Part shown: in pieces, positions 10,401 through 18,175 of the stretch | Numbering within the stretch: position 1 is the first letter of the stretch | Layout: each line of letters begins with the position of its first letter | Assembly (NCBI GenBank): GCA_022072085.1 | Contig: JAJVII010000017.1 | Location: forward strand, 1 to 64,000 | Origin: Phycisphaerae bacterium | GTDB taxonomy: Bacteria; Planctomycetota; Phycisphaerae; JAJVII01 | DNA: 64,000 nucleotides | Direction of reading: 5' to 3' | The notes under the pieces: model-generated | Databases searched by the model: none | Told to the model about the DNA's origin: nothing | Seen by the model: the letters and a program-made list of their open reading frames with translations, nothing else | Position numbers and translations under genes: made by a program

Positions 10401-10654
10401 AGCAGGCCCGCGGCGTCGGCCTGCGCCCGCAGGGCGGCGGCGGTCTTCGCGTCGCCGGCCAGGGCGTGGACGACGAAGGTCGGCCTGGCGGCCAGCTCCA
10501 TCGCCAGCGCCGCGTCGGCGTCGCCCAGCCGCGGCAGCGAGCAGAGCCCGCCGGCGACGCCGGTCTTCCGCGAGACCTCCTCGGCGGTCAATCCCCAGGC
10601 CAGGCTGTGGGCAGCCAGCAGCACGCACGTCAGGGTCGCGCCGATCCGTTTCAT
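7472..10654 (-). CDS. Secreted PQQ/BamB-like beta-propeller protein
   Basis: The protein has 1060 residues with an N-terminal signal peptide (MKRIGATLTCVLLAAHSLAWG). After about 180 mainly helical residues comes a double set of pyrroloquinoline-quinone-type blades with recurring Ala-x-Asp-Gly-x-x-x-Trp signatures (GRADGQTLWSRPAG, NAADGKEAWNFPTG, FDPVTGKARWERN, SRADGKQLWKFDLP). This is the BamB/PQQ-dehydrogenase fold. No dehydrogenase cofactor residues can be confirmed, so an enzymatic role is not claimed. Around residues 291-305 the frame carries a Ser/Pro/Gly-rich insertion that is the translated form of a dispersed palindromic repeat (separate entry). A plausible sigma-70-type promoter lies 43 bases upstream of the ATG. 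Confidence 0.86.
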   Translation of the reverse strand: MKRIGATLTCVLLAAHSLAWGLTAEEVSRKTGVAGGLCSLPRLGDADAALAMELAARPTFVVHALAGDAKTAAALRAQADAAGLLGKSLYVETATSTALPYADRLADLLVATDLRDADLTPELRAEWLRVLAPVRGAAMVGRSKAAGAGLSADALKAWVKDLPGAKVLADDEGLWAILRAPLPAGSQPWNHRCHDPGNSQVSDDTTLQPPFLVQWWGMPRQEGFWGTTVVAGGGRMFSMRSSRRKENEVVLTARSLTSGIVLWQKVLHPAEDKKAPHGGYIPGRSCMVVETSPSPSQGEGRGEGVRSRLLLIDGDGVAALDAETGEPAARIDGPKKGSQIKWIALTDDGLLAVLAGDAEQVLPITYQTVSGNPNGGELAVYKDGKQLWHKTAAGPIDERAIAIRGGRLYDLADEVGVECRDLKTGEVLWTNGETEIQTAFRPPPPKALGQFLVSQPTMVVTDDVLILRAVWAKQITVLGRADGQTLWSRPAGGGRALTALAVDGLWLGGRESIDLKTGKNAKGPRFIQSGCGPTSATPGLLITCFGAVEDTKTGAIVRPADLKSPCDVGTLVSDGLMVTVPSECACNFEMKGYRVLASAGRIAPHLARPWEQRLSASAQAKPVTPLPVTDADWVTWRHDAARSGGTSAAVGEGEVKVLWQWKPAVRTPAPTDPTNIRLTPDFMPTAPVAAAGRVWFASADGVVRCLNAADGKEAWNFPTGAMQFAPPTISDGRALVGGGDGRVRCLDASTGARIWQLASGPPDRRVFWFGHLVSTWPLMGGVAVDGGVGYAVAGYQADNGLFVCAFDPVTGKARWERNDSGTGGAGGANQAYSNGGAIAVGGGKLWLTATTAAPASFELANGDWKPMGHGSAFGSQIGVLADKWALRCGRRASETQDTLSQPLHGTGLAAWPVGGGRPVTLGESACCLPAWDAGLVVMPPRGGLGNLAAVPTDKLTAWLAEQTDAQPARGAKPGDWVPMASWSAALPGAMPVAFALAKDQTVAACRIGAKFVLVGFSRADGKQLWKFDLPAQPVMNALAIDRDGRVLVSLCDGSLLCAGR
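9742..9784. repeat. CCCTCACCCC/CCCTCTCCC palindromic repeat inside a gene
   Basis: From 9744 the sequence reads CCCTCACCCC, two variable bases, CCCTCTCCCT, then GGGAGGGAGAGGGG, which can fold into a hairpin. A near-identical copy (differing only at the two variable bases in the core) sits in intergenic DNA at 19397-19432, and an inverted relative at 19301-19342. Here it lies wholly inside the PQQ-propeller gene and keeps its frame, encoding SPSPSQGEGRGEG. Confidence 0.85.
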
Positions 10655-10696
10655 GTCGCACCTTTGGCAAAGGCGGGATGGGTCACACCATGCCAG

Positions 10697-10724
10697 ATTA
10701 TCCCCCCCTCCGGCCGGCGTGCAA
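10697..10724 (-). promoter_or_regulatory. Candidate sigma-70-type promoter of the PQQ-propeller gene
   Basis: On the minus strand TTGCAC (10724-10719) is followed after 16 bases by GATAAT (10702-10697). The start codon lies 42 bases further on. Both hexamers are close to consensus in otherwise GC-rich DNA. Confidence 0.45.
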
Positions 10725-10788
10725 GTAAACTATGCCGCAGCCGGTCGTCGTCCGGCGGTGATCGGGTGCGTCGGTGAAGGCATGCCCG

Positions 10789-11859
10789 TCAGGGGTTGGC
10801 CTTTTCCTTGAACCGCGGCACGAAGACGTGGCAGTCGTAGCGGCCGGGGTGCTTGACGAAATAGTCCTGGTGGTAGTCCTCAGCCGGGTAGAACTTGAAG
10901 CTCCCGGCCGCCACGACTTGCGTGACAACCTTGTAGCCGTTGGCCTTCAGCTCGCCGATCAGCTTCTCGACGACCTGCTTCTGGGCGTCGTTCTCGCAGA
11001 AGACGGCCGACCGATACTGCGTGCCGACGTCCGGCCCCTGGCGGTCGACGGTGGTCGGGTCGTGAATCTCGAAGAACAGCCGGGCGAGTTGCTCGTAGGT
11101 CACCTTCGCCGGGTCGAAGACGATGCGGACGGCCTCGGCGTGTCCGGTCTTGTCGGTGCAAACGTCGCGATAGGTGGGGTTGTCGGTCGTGCCGCCGGCG
11201 TAGCCGGAGACGGCCTCGATGACGCCGGGCAGGCGGTCAAAGTGGTGCTCGACGCCCCAGAAGCATCCGCCGGCGAAGATGGCCGTCTCGGTCCGGGGCG
11301 TGGGCCTGGTCTCGGCCGGCAGCGGCTGGCCCTGCGGCACGAAGACCATCGACGCGGAGTTCACGCAGTGCCGCGTATCCTTGGGCGTGAAGTGCTCGCC
11401 CTCGAAGACGTGGCCGAGATGGGCCCTGCAGTTGGCGCAGACGATCTCGGTCCGCATTCCGTCGGCGTCGGGCACGCGCTTGACCGCGCCGGGGAGGGCG
11501 TCGTCGAAGCTCGGCCAGCCGCACTCGGACTCGAACTTGTCGGTCGAGCGGTAGAGCGGCGCCCCGCAGCGGCGGCAGACGTAGGTGCCGGGCTTGAAGA
11601 AGTCCCAGTATTGCCCCGTGAACGGCCGCTCGGTCCCCTTGTCCACGATGATCGACTTCTCCAGCGGCGACAGCGGCGGCATGGAGGACTGATCGGGCCG
11701 GGTCGTCGGGTTGCTGCCCATGCTGACCTCGCTTGCGGCGATGCTCTCGCCGCCGGACTGGGCCGGGCGACCGCCCGGCTGGTTGGACTGACAGCCGGCC
11801 AGCCACGCCATCGCCACCGATGCCGCAGCCGCCGAAATGATCCACAGGCGTTTCTTCAT
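10789..11859 (-). CDS. msrAB: Lipoprotein MsrB-MsrA fusion, methionine sulfoxide reductase
   Basis: A bifunctional 356-residue enzyme that reduces both R- and S-methionine sulfoxide. It starts with a lipoprotein signal (lipobox LAGC, Cys23), so it should act outside the cytoplasm. The MsrB domain comes first: zinc pairs CRRC at 95-98 and CANC at 141-144, and the reductive Cys165 in RHCVNSAS. The MsrA domain follows with GGCFWG, catalytic Cys199, and a C-terminal YHQDYFVKHPGRY. The fusion order is B then A, the reverse of the more familiar MsrA-MsrB proteins. Start chosen from the signal peptide and an upstream AGGTGG. Electron supply for an exported Msr would need a membrane or periplasmic thiol carrier, which is not encoded nearby. 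Confidence 0.95.
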   Translation of the reverse strand: MKKRLWIISAAAASVAMAWLAGCQSNQPGGRPAQSGGESIAASEVSMGSNPTTRPDQSSMPPLSPLEKSIIVDKGTERPFTGQYWDFFKPGTYVCRRCGAPLYRSTDKFESECGWPSFDDALPGAVKRVPDADGMRTEIVCANCRAHLGHVFEGEHFTPKDTRHCVNSASMVFVPQGQPLPAETRPTPRTETAIFAGGCFWGVEHHFDRLPGVIEAVSGYAGGTTDNPTYRDVCTDKTGHAEAVRIVFDPAKVTYEQLARLFFEIHDPTTVDRQGPDVGTQYRSAVFCENDAQKQVVEKLIGELKANGYKVVTQVVAAGSFKFYPAEDYHQDYFVKHPGRYDCHVFVPRFKEKANP

Positions 11860-11886
11860 GGTCCACCTCGTTCAGGATGGCCCCGA

Positions 11887-11892
11887 ATTATA
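11887..11892 (-). promoter_or_regulatory. Candidate -10 element TATAAT upstream of msrAB
   Basis: TATAAT reads on the minus strand 27 bases before the msrAB start codon. No clear -35 hexamer is found 16-18 bases further upstream. It would give msrAB its own transcript rather than read-through from the methyltransferase gene. Confidence 0.35.
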
Positions 11893-11932
11893 GGCGGACC
11901 GGCGCGCGGCTTCCGCAGGCGGCGGGGCGATC

Positions 11933-13360
11933 TCACCCCCCGACGGCGCGGCGGAGGATGTCCTCCAGGGCCTCGGCCTGCCCGTCCGGCAGGGTGGCCG
12001 TCGGCGGGGAGGCGAGAATCCGCTCGACGCGGTCGCGGGCCCGGCGGTACATGTCCGGTCGGCCGGCCTGCTCCCACTGGTCGAAGCTGTCGCGGTCGAC
12101 CAGGGCGGCGCGGCAGAACTCCGGGCTGCGGCAGGCGGCCAGCGTGCTCTCCTCCATCAGGAAGTGCCCGCCCGGACCGACGCGGGCCACGTCGGCCAGA
12201 TAGTCCTTGGCGTCGGCGACGTCCACGCCCTCTTTCATCCGCCGGCAGAGCCGGGCCAACTCGTGATCGACCACGATCTGCTCGAGCACGAGCAACTGGC
12301 TGGTCGCAATCTCGCCGATGCCGTTGATCACGTCCACGCCAGCCAGCACCAGCGGCAGCGTGGTGAACATCTTCTCCATCATCGCCTGGGCGCCCGGGGC
12401 CTTGGCGTCGGTGAGGCAGCCGGCCTGCGTGTTGGGCAGGCCGTAGAATCTCGCCATGTCGCCCAGCGCCCCGTTGATGAGGTTGGACTCGGGGGCGCCC
12501 TCTACGAACCCGCCGGTGCTGAAGTTGGTCACGCCCGCGGCGTGGCCCATGATGATCGGCGTGCCCGGGCTGGCAAGCTGGAACAGCACCAGCGCCGAAA
12601 GGCTCTCGGCGTTGGCGACGGCGACGTCGCTGTAGAGGCTCGCCGGCCCGGTCGAGCCGGCCGCCGGCATCGGGTAGGGCAGGATCGGCACGTGGAACTC
12701 GGCCAACTCCAGGCAGGCGTCGCACATTTCGCCGTCGTGCGTCAGCGGCGGGATCGTGCAGTAGCATACCGAGAAAATCTTGCGGTCGCGGACCGCCTGC
12801 TCGCCGCCCAGCAGCAGCGCGAGCCCCTCGATCAGCGGCGCGACGTGGGCGGCGTGGTGAATCTCGTGCTGCACGTGCTTGGAGCTGTGGATCAGCGAGA
12901 GGAACGCGGTGCGTACGTCGGCCAGCTCGGCCGGGATGTCGTCCAGCACGACGTTGGGCCAGACGATCGTGCCCAGTTCCAGCTCCTGGAAGATGCGCAG
13001 GCTGGCGACCAGGTCGGCGGTGACGGCGTAGCGCCGCTGGCCGGTCGCGAAGTCGGCCGTGAAGGTGGCCGCCCCGTCCAGCGTGTAGCCGGTGAACGGC
13101 GAGGGCAGGGCGAAATCCAGCACCGGGTCCCGCGCCCCCAGCACGAACGACCGCGGCGCGGTCTTGAGCGCCTGCTCGACCAGTTCCGGCCCGATGCGGA
13201 CGACCTCGCTGGCTTCATCGGCCAGCGCGCCGGCGGTGCGCAGGATCTTCCGGGCCCGCCGGCTGTGGAACCGCACGCCGACCTCGGCGAGTATCCGCAG
13301 GCTGTCGCGGTGAATCCGCTCGCGGTCGCCGTCGCAGAGGTATCGCATCTGAAGCGGCAT
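11933..13360 (-). CDS. MttB-family corrinoid methyltransferase, non-pyrrolysine
   Basis: A 475-residue member of the trimethylamine methyltransferase (MttB) superfamily. Recognisable parts include ILAEVGVRFHSRRA near the start, the GATFTADFATGQRRY segment, PNVVLDDIP, and a C-terminal GPGGHFLMEESTLAACR resembling the family's conserved histidine region. True MttB reads an in-frame UAG as pyrrolysine; this frame has no internal stop, so it belongs to the non-Pyl branch, whose studied members demethylate glycine betaine, proline betaine, carnitine or butyrobetaine onto a corrinoid protein. No corrinoid protein or MtrH-like partner is encoded here. The symporter upstream in the same direction is a candidate substrate importer. 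AGGAGGAG precedes the ATG. Confidence 0.88.
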   Translation of the reverse strand: MPLQMRYLCDGDRERIHRDSLRILAEVGVRFHSRRARKILRTAGALADEASEVVRIGPELVEQALKTAPRSFVLGARDPVLDFALPSPFTGYTLDGAATFTADFATGQRRYAVTADLVASLRIFQELELGTIVWPNVVLDDIPAELADVRTAFLSLIHSSKHVQHEIHHAAHVAPLIEGLALLLGGEQAVRDRKIFSVCYCTIPPLTHDGEMCDACLELAEFHVPILPYPMPAAGSTGPASLYSDVAVANAESLSALVLFQLASPGTPIIMGHAAGVTNFSTGGFVEGAPESNLINGALGDMARFYGLPNTQAGCLTDAKAPGAQAMMEKMFTTLPLVLAGVDVINGIGEIATSQLLVLEQIVVDHELARLCRRMKEGVDVADAKDYLADVARVGPGGHFLMEESTLAACRSPEFCRAALVDRDSFDQWEQAGRPDMYRRARDRVERILASPPTATLPDGQAEALEDILRRAVGG

Positions 13361-13450
13361 GGGCTCCTCCTGTGCAGTTGTCGTCTGCGATCGTCCAGTG
13401 CGAGCATATTGCGCGGCGTCGCTCGCGGCAACCCCGCGGGCTCCGCCCCG

Positions 13451-13939
13451 TCATAGAAGCTGATAGCCGCCGGTGGCGGCGTTAACGACGGCCTCGAACG
13501 CGTCGTGACGCGGATGGGTGCAGACGACGATCCAGAAAGGGACGTGGACGGGGTGCTGCTCGACCAGTTCAAACCGCGGCATCGCCAGGCTGCGCGTGCG
13601 ATGGATAAAGGCGTGGTGTATGCAGGCCTCGGCCAGGCCGCGGGCGCGGCCGGCATCGATCGTCGGCCGCAGTACGTCCCGCTCGTCGACGTCGGCCTGC
13701 TCGCGCTCGAAGGGGTCGCAGGTGGCGGCCTGGGCGTTGATCAGGTCGACCATGCACCAGGCGATCAGGCGGCGACGCCAGAGCAGAACCCGGGCCGAGC
13801 CGTCGAAGCGGAAGCAGTGGAAAGGGTAGTAGACGCGCCGTCGGACGGACGCGGTGAACTCGCCGCAGCGGGCCTGCACGATGGCGGCGGCCTGGTCGGC
13901 GGCGACGGACTGGCGGACGGCGGAAACAGCGTGCGTCAT
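13451..13939 (-). CDS. Hypothetical protein between symporter and MttB-like gene
   Basis: A 162-residue protein with no family I recognise. It is rich in aromatic and basic residues in the middle (VYYPFHCFRFDGSARVLLWR) and ends with an FELVEQHPVHVPFWIVV/NAATGGYQLL segment that looks like a beta-hairpin domain. No signal peptide or membrane span is evident. It starts 12 bases after the symporter stop and ends 90 bases before the MttB-like start, all on the minus strand, so it is most likely the middle gene of that operon. The ribosome-binding site is weak, consistent with translation coupled to the symporter. A regulatory or accessory role for the transported substrate is only a guess. Confidence 0.6.
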   Translation of the reverse strand: MTHAVSAVRQSVAADQAAAIVQARCGEFTASVRRRVYYPFHCFRFDGSARVLLWRRRLIAWCMVDLINAQAATCDPFEREQADVDERDVLRPTIDAGRARGLAEACIHHAFIHRTRSLAMPRFELVEQHPVHVPFWIVVCTHPRHDAFEAVVNAATGGYQLL

Positions 13940-13951
13940 GAGCGTCGGCCG

Positions 13952-15511
13952 TCAGAGCGATTGGCGAATTGCGGCCGCCTGCGGCGCGAGGCTGGCGTCG
14001 GCCGACCGCAGCATCTCCTTCGGGATCGGCCCCAGCCTGGCCGTCTCGTCCATCGCTTCGCGGATGTGCGTGGGCACGGGCGCGACGCGTGCGGTGCACA
14101 GGCTGACGACGACGATCAGCAGGATCGAAACGATCAGCCCGGCGAACATCGGATGCAGGGCGGTGAGTGTGCGCAGGCCGAGCCAGTCGAGCTGCCAGAC
14201 GATGGCGGTGGCGGCCCCGCCGACCATCGAGGCGACGGCGCCGGGCGTGTTGGCCTTTCTCCACCAGACCGCGCAGACGTAGGCCGGCAGGAATGCGCTG
14301 CCCAGCACGCTGGTGGTGAAGATGACGATCGTGAAGACGCCGGGCGGCTCGCTGACGGAGACGAGATAGCCGGCCACGCCGATGCCCAGCACCAGCAGCC
14401 GGGCGACCCAGACCATCTCGCGCTCGCTGGCGCGGCGGCGGAAGAACCGCTGGTAGAGATCGCGCGAGGCGACGCTGCCGACCTGGAGCAGGATCGAGTC
14501 GGCGGTGGACATGATGGCGGCCATGATGGCGGCCATGACTATTCCGACCGCGGCCGCGGGTAGCAGTTTGCCGGCGGCGGCGAAGATGGCCATTTCGGGG
14601 TCCTTCAGCCCCGGCACGATGAGGATGGCCATGATGCCGATGATGTAGGGCGAGGTGACGAAGAAGAGGTTCCAGAGCGTGGCGTAAAAGCCGGCCAGCC
14701 GGGCGGTGCTCGGGCGGGTCATGGCCATGTGTCGCGTGACGACGTGCGGCCAGCCCATGTAGCCGACGGAGAAGACGAGCACGGCGCCGGCGACCTCGCC
14801 CCACTGGCCCTTGTTCAGCAGGCCCTTGCCCCAGACCGACAGGTAGGTCGGGTCGAGCGCGGCCAGCGCGTGGTTGGCGGCCGTGAATCCGCCCAGGTAG
14901 TGCAGACACGCTCCGAAGATCCAGATCATGCCGATGATCATGACGATGCTCTGGAAGAAGTCGGTCCATGCAACGGCGAAATAGCCGCCCATGTAGGTGT
15001 AGAGCAGGATGATGGCCACCGCGATCAGCAGCGACCACTCGTACCCCAGGCCGGTCACCTTGGCCATGCCTTTGGCCCCGGCGATGAACTGGGCCAGGAT
15101 GTAGAAGAACAGGAAGAAGATCGTCAGCGTCGCGGCGATCAGGCGGGTGGCGGCGCCGGGATAGCGATGCTCCAGGTATTCCACCGACGTCAGCGAGCCG
15201 AGGATCTTGGACAGCTTCCGCATCCGCCGGCCGATGATCGACAGGTTCACCACGCCCCCGCCGATGTCGCCGGAGGCGTACCACAGCGACCAGTACCCCG
15301 TGCCGTAGCCGGCCGACCCGGCGCCCAAGAACATGTAGCCGCTCATGGAGGTGGCCTGGAGCGTCATGGCCGTCACCAGCGGACCGACCTTGCGGCCGCC
15401 CAGCAGGTAGCCTTCGAGGTTCTTGCCCGCCCCCTTGCGCATCGCCCAGTAGCCGATGGCCACGACCACCGCGAAGTAGAGCACCAGGAACGCGATCACC
15501 GTCGGGCCCAT
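13952..15511 (-). CDS. SSS-family sodium/solute symporter
   Basis: A polytopic membrane protein of 519 residues with about a dozen hydrophobic segments and the LeuT-fold pattern of the sodium:solute symporter family (PutP/SglT/PanF type). Family features include the ATSMSGYMFLGAGSAGY segment in TM2, LGSLTSVEYLEHRYP in the following loop, and MAAIMAAIMSTADSILLQVGS in TM8, whose Ser/Thr residues normally bind sodium. The substrate cannot be read from sequence. Its start ATG overlaps by one base the stop of a 40-codon membrane gene (TAATG), so the two are translationally coupled. Downstream neighbours include the MttB-family methyltransferase, which suggests a methylated amine or betaine, but proline, pantothenate or sugar transport remain possible. 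Confidence 0.93.
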   Translation of the reverse strand: MGPTVIAFLVLYFAVVVAIGYWAMRKGAGKNLEGYLLGGRKVGPLVTAMTLQATSMSGYMFLGAGSAGYGTGYWSLWYASGDIGGGVVNLSIIGRRMRKLSKILGSLTSVEYLEHRYPGAATRLIAATLTIFFLFFYILAQFIAGAKGMAKVTGLGYEWSLLIAVAIILLYTYMGGYFAVAWTDFFQSIVMIIGMIWIFGACLHYLGGFTAANHALAALDPTYLSVWGKGLLNKGQWGEVAGAVLVFSVGYMGWPHVVTRHMAMTRPSTARLAGFYATLWNLFFVTSPYIIGIMAILIVPGLKDPEMAIFAAAGKLLPAAAVGIVMAAIMAAIMSTADSILLQVGSVASRDLYQRFFRRRASEREMVWVARLLVLGIGVAGYLVSVSEPPGVFTIVIFTTSVLGSAFLPAYVCAVWWRKANTPGAVASMVGGAATAIVWQLDWLGLRTLTALHPMFAGLIVSILLIVVVSLCTARVAPVPTHIREAMDETARLGPIPKEMLRSADASLAPQAAAIRQSL

Positions 15512-15633
15512 TATTCCTCCCCCTCCTCGGCCGACCAGCGTCGGCTGACGTAGAGGAACACGAGCGTGTAGGCGATCCAGAACAGCGGGAATCCGAACAC
15601 CAGCAGCGTGGTGTAGTAGGGCAGACCGAACAT
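15511..15633 (-). CDS. Small 40-aa membrane partner of the SSS symporter
   Basis: An ATG at 15633 opens a 40-codon frame that ends in TAA at 15511, sharing one base with the symporter start (TAATG). It begins MFGLPYYTTLLVFGFPLFWI, continues as a single hydrophobic helix, and ends in an acidic EEGEE tail, so it is a one-span membrane peptide. A GGGAGG stands nine bases before the ATG. Small membrane proteins encoded directly upstream of SSS transporters are known (YhdT before PanF, YjcH before ActP, DUF3311 proteins), and this one fits that pattern by size, topology and coupling. It may assist assembly or sodium coupling of the transporter; that role is inferred. Confidence 0.75.
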   Translation of the reverse strand: MFGLPYYTTLLVFGFPLFWIAYTLVFLYVSRRWSAEEGEE

Positions 15634-15682
15634 GTGCGGTTTCCTCCCGGCTGTCAGAGCGTAGCGCCGTGCCGGAGACGGG

Positions 15683-18064
15683 TCAATGGCTGCCTGTCGC
15701 TTCCTTCACCACCGGCGCCGGGGCGACGTAGTCCCTGGTCAGGTATTTCAGGAAGTAGGGCGACGCCCGGAACTGCTGGGCGAAGGTTTTCACCCGGTCG
15801 CCGCCGGACGACCTGGCCGTTTTGTCCAGCACCGCCAGCCCGTAGTCGAGGTACTTGCGGTCGCCGGTGTATTCGTAGGCCAGCCCGTAGCCCATCAGGC
15901 AGATGCCGCTGCGGGCGCCGCTGTTCTTCCATCGGCCGTCGGCGGATTCCTCGGCCATCGCGGCGTCGATGGCCTTCACGTTGTACTTGGCCGTGTCCAC
16001 GTCGCCGGTGAGGCGGTAGTACTTGTCATAGGCCTCGAACAGCAGGCCGTACATCCAGAGCTGGTCGTCGAAGCTGCCGCCGTTCTTGTCCTGCCAGGGC
16101 TTGCCCCACTTGTCGACGAAGAACGTCGCCCGGTCGAGGTATCGCTTGTCGTGCGTGTCGTGATAGGCGCTCAGCACGCCCCAGATGCCGTGGGCCAGGT
16201 TCCGCAGGGCCCCCTGGCCCCAGCGTTGCATGGCGAACTCGCTGCTGAGCAGGCCGACGTCGTGATACCACCGCTCACCGGTGAGGTAGTACAGCTCGTA
16301 GAGGCTCTCGTTCTTGTAGAACGTGAACGAGTTGTGGCCCGTGTAGGTCTGACCGCTGGTGTAGTTGCGGAAGTGCCCGACCACCGGGCCGGATCGCGGG
16401 CTGCCCGCCTGCTCCGGCGAGCCGGGGTAGCAGTGGCAGATGTCCAGGTCGGCCAGGTGCAGCCCGGCCTCCTCCGCCGTCGTCAGGTTGATCGGCTCAC
16501 CGGTGCGGAGGTAGTTGACGATCGCGGCGTGCGGGAAGTCGTAGTAGTTGCCGTCCCACCAGCTCTCGGCCGCGTTCTCAAGGACGTAGTTCTTGTGGTG
16601 CAGGCCGCTGCCGAAGTTCAGCCAGCCGAACTCGTCCACCTTCCAGCCCGGCCGCGGGCGGTTGGCGACGATGCGGCGGATGCAGGCGTCGACTTCCTTC
16701 TGGTAGGCCGCGATGCGGTCGCGATACTGCGGGGCGAAGAGGTCGAGGTTGGCGGCATAGAGGTCGCCGAACACGCGCGTCTTCTCGCAATACCAGTCCG
16801 GCGAGCAGGCCGCGAACAGCGGATGCATCGTGCCCGCGGCGGCGGCCGGGCCATCGGGCATCGAATGAGCGCCAGCGAATCGGAAGAACATGAAGTGAGT
16901 CTTTGCGCCGGCCGTGTAGAGATCGACCCGCTCGCCGGCCGAGGCCTTCAGCTCCAGCGTGACCGCCCCGTCCTGGGCGACGGTCAGGCCCATCGGGTGA
17001 GTCTGCCAGAACCAGCGCGTGCCGGCGGTGAACGAACCGGCGATTGTCTGCACCCAGCCGGCCGATCTCTTGCCCTCGACGGTCTGGCCGTCGCCCGTCG
17101 TCAGCGTGGCCTTGTCCGTGGCGGTCTGCACCAGCGTCATAGGCAACTTGGCGGCGGCGTTGGCTCGCTGCTGGCTGTCCAGGTCAATCCGCGCGCCGTC
17201 AGCCTTGTTCGCCATCGGCACTTCCACCGCCAGGCGGTCGATGCCGACGAAGTTGGCGAAGCTGTCCATCTGGCGGTTCATCACGCTGAAGGTCATCTGG
17301 GCCAGCGACGAGTTGGCGTAGAAGCAGAGCCGCGCGACGAAGTCCAGCGACGGGTGATCTTTCGTCGAGAACGTGCCAGCCAGTTTCACCACGGCCCGGC
17401 CGGGCCCGCGCTCCTCGACCTCGGCCTTGCTGACAACCGCCGTCTGCGTGAACGGGGCCTCGTCGATGCGGACCAACTCGCTCTTGAACTCTCCCTTGTG
17501 CTCGTCGGTCCGCGGGACGACCTTCGATTGGCCGTTGCGGGCGACCAGCGTCACGCCGCCCGCCTCGCGGAGCATCGCGTCCGCGTCGGCGAAGTCCTTC
17601 GACGCGTCGGCCCGCACGTAGACCTGCGCGAGGGGTCCGAACTTGTCGGTGGAGATCACGAACTTGGCCGGTCCAGTGACGACGACGATCGTCTTGCCCG
17701 CCTGGGTCACGCTCAGCGGGCTGGCCGGCAGCGCGGCGTCGGAGGTGACCAGCTTGTACTGGAGCGACGCGTTGGCTGCCAGCTTCGGCACGACGAAATG
17801 CACCGTGACCCATTCGAGGCTGTCGTCGCCGAGCCAGCGTTCCCGCGGCTCGATGCTCGCGAGCACGACGTGGCCGTCGGCGTCCAGCAGCCGCAGTTCG
17901 CCCGCATCCTTCACCGCCCCCTTGGGCAGCGGCACGCCGGAGTTGACGGGGTTGTCCACGCGGGCCACGCCGGCCGACTCGCGGACCGTCAGCGGCACGT
18001 CCAGGGCGTAGGCCTGTCCAGCCATGGCGAGGATTCCTGCGACGATGAGGGTGAGCTTGAGCAT
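15683..18064 (-). CDS. Exo-rhamnogalacturonan lyase-like protein (PcRGLX/YetA, PL26-type)
   Basis: A secreted 793-residue protein with signal peptide MLKLTLIVAGILAMAGQAYA. The N-terminal RIFT-barrel-like domain carries the family hallmark NSGVPLPKGAV near residue 43 and a beta-rich middle. From about residue 430 the protein becomes helical and aromatic, as in an alpha/alpha toroid (GWLNFGSGLHHKNY, AESWWDGNYYDFPHAAIVNYLRTG, ELYYLTGERWYHD). This domain order matches PcRGLX/YetA-like proteins, whose studied fungal member releases unsaturated disaccharides from the rhamnogalacturonan I backbone. Activity here is inferred. A paralogue with the same architecture is encoded at 46416-48809. Together with the sulfatase and GH123-like genes it points to degradation of plant or algal polysaccharides. 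Confidence 0.85.
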   Translation of the reverse strand: MLKLTLIVAGILAMAGQAYALDVPLTVRESAGVARVDNPVNSGVPLPKGAVKDAGELRLLDADGHVVLASIEPRERWLGDDSLEWVTVHFVVPKLAANASLQYKLVTSDAALPASPLSVTQAGKTIVVVTGPAKFVISTDKFGPLAQVYVRADASKDFADADAMLREAGGVTLVARNGQSKVVPRTDEHKGEFKSELVRIDEAPFTQTAVVSKAEVEERGPGRAVVKLAGTFSTKDHPSLDFVARLCFYANSSLAQMTFSVMNRQMDSFANFVGIDRLAVEVPMANKADGARIDLDSQQRANAAAKLPMTLVQTATDKATLTTGDGQTVEGKRSAGWVQTIAGSFTAGTRWFWQTHPMGLTVAQDGAVTLELKASAGERVDLYTAGAKTHFMFFRFAGAHSMPDGPAAAAGTMHPLFAACSPDWYCEKTRVFGDLYAANLDLFAPQYRDRIAAYQKEVDACIRRIVANRPRPGWKVDEFGWLNFGSGLHHKNYVLENAAESWWDGNYYDFPHAAIVNYLRTGEPINLTTAEEAGLHLADLDICHCYPGSPEQAGSPRSGPVVGHFRNYTSGQTYTGHNSFTFYKNESLYELYYLTGERWYHDVGLLSSEFAMQRWGQGALRNLAHGIWGVLSAYHDTHDKRYLDRATFFVDKWGKPWQDKNGGSFDDQLWMYGLLFEAYDKYYRLTGDVDTAKYNVKAIDAAMAEESADGRWKNSGARSGICLMGYGLAYEYTGDRKYLDYGLAVLDKTARSSGGDRVKTFAQQFRASPYFLKYLTRDYVAPAPVVKEATGSH

Positions 18065-18175
18065 GTGACGCCTCCGGTGAGAATGCCGGGATCGGCCCGC
18101 AGCCGGCTCGTCCGCGCCCGCCCCGGCGAAGGCCGCATTCTCTCCCCGCGACCCGCCCTCTGCAAGAGCCGCGTT

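Noticed and set aside
11933-13360. Pyrrolysine-containing trimethylamine methyltransferase
   Set aside because: There is no in-frame TAG in the gene, and no pyl genes are in the window. It belongs to the non-pyrrolysine branch.
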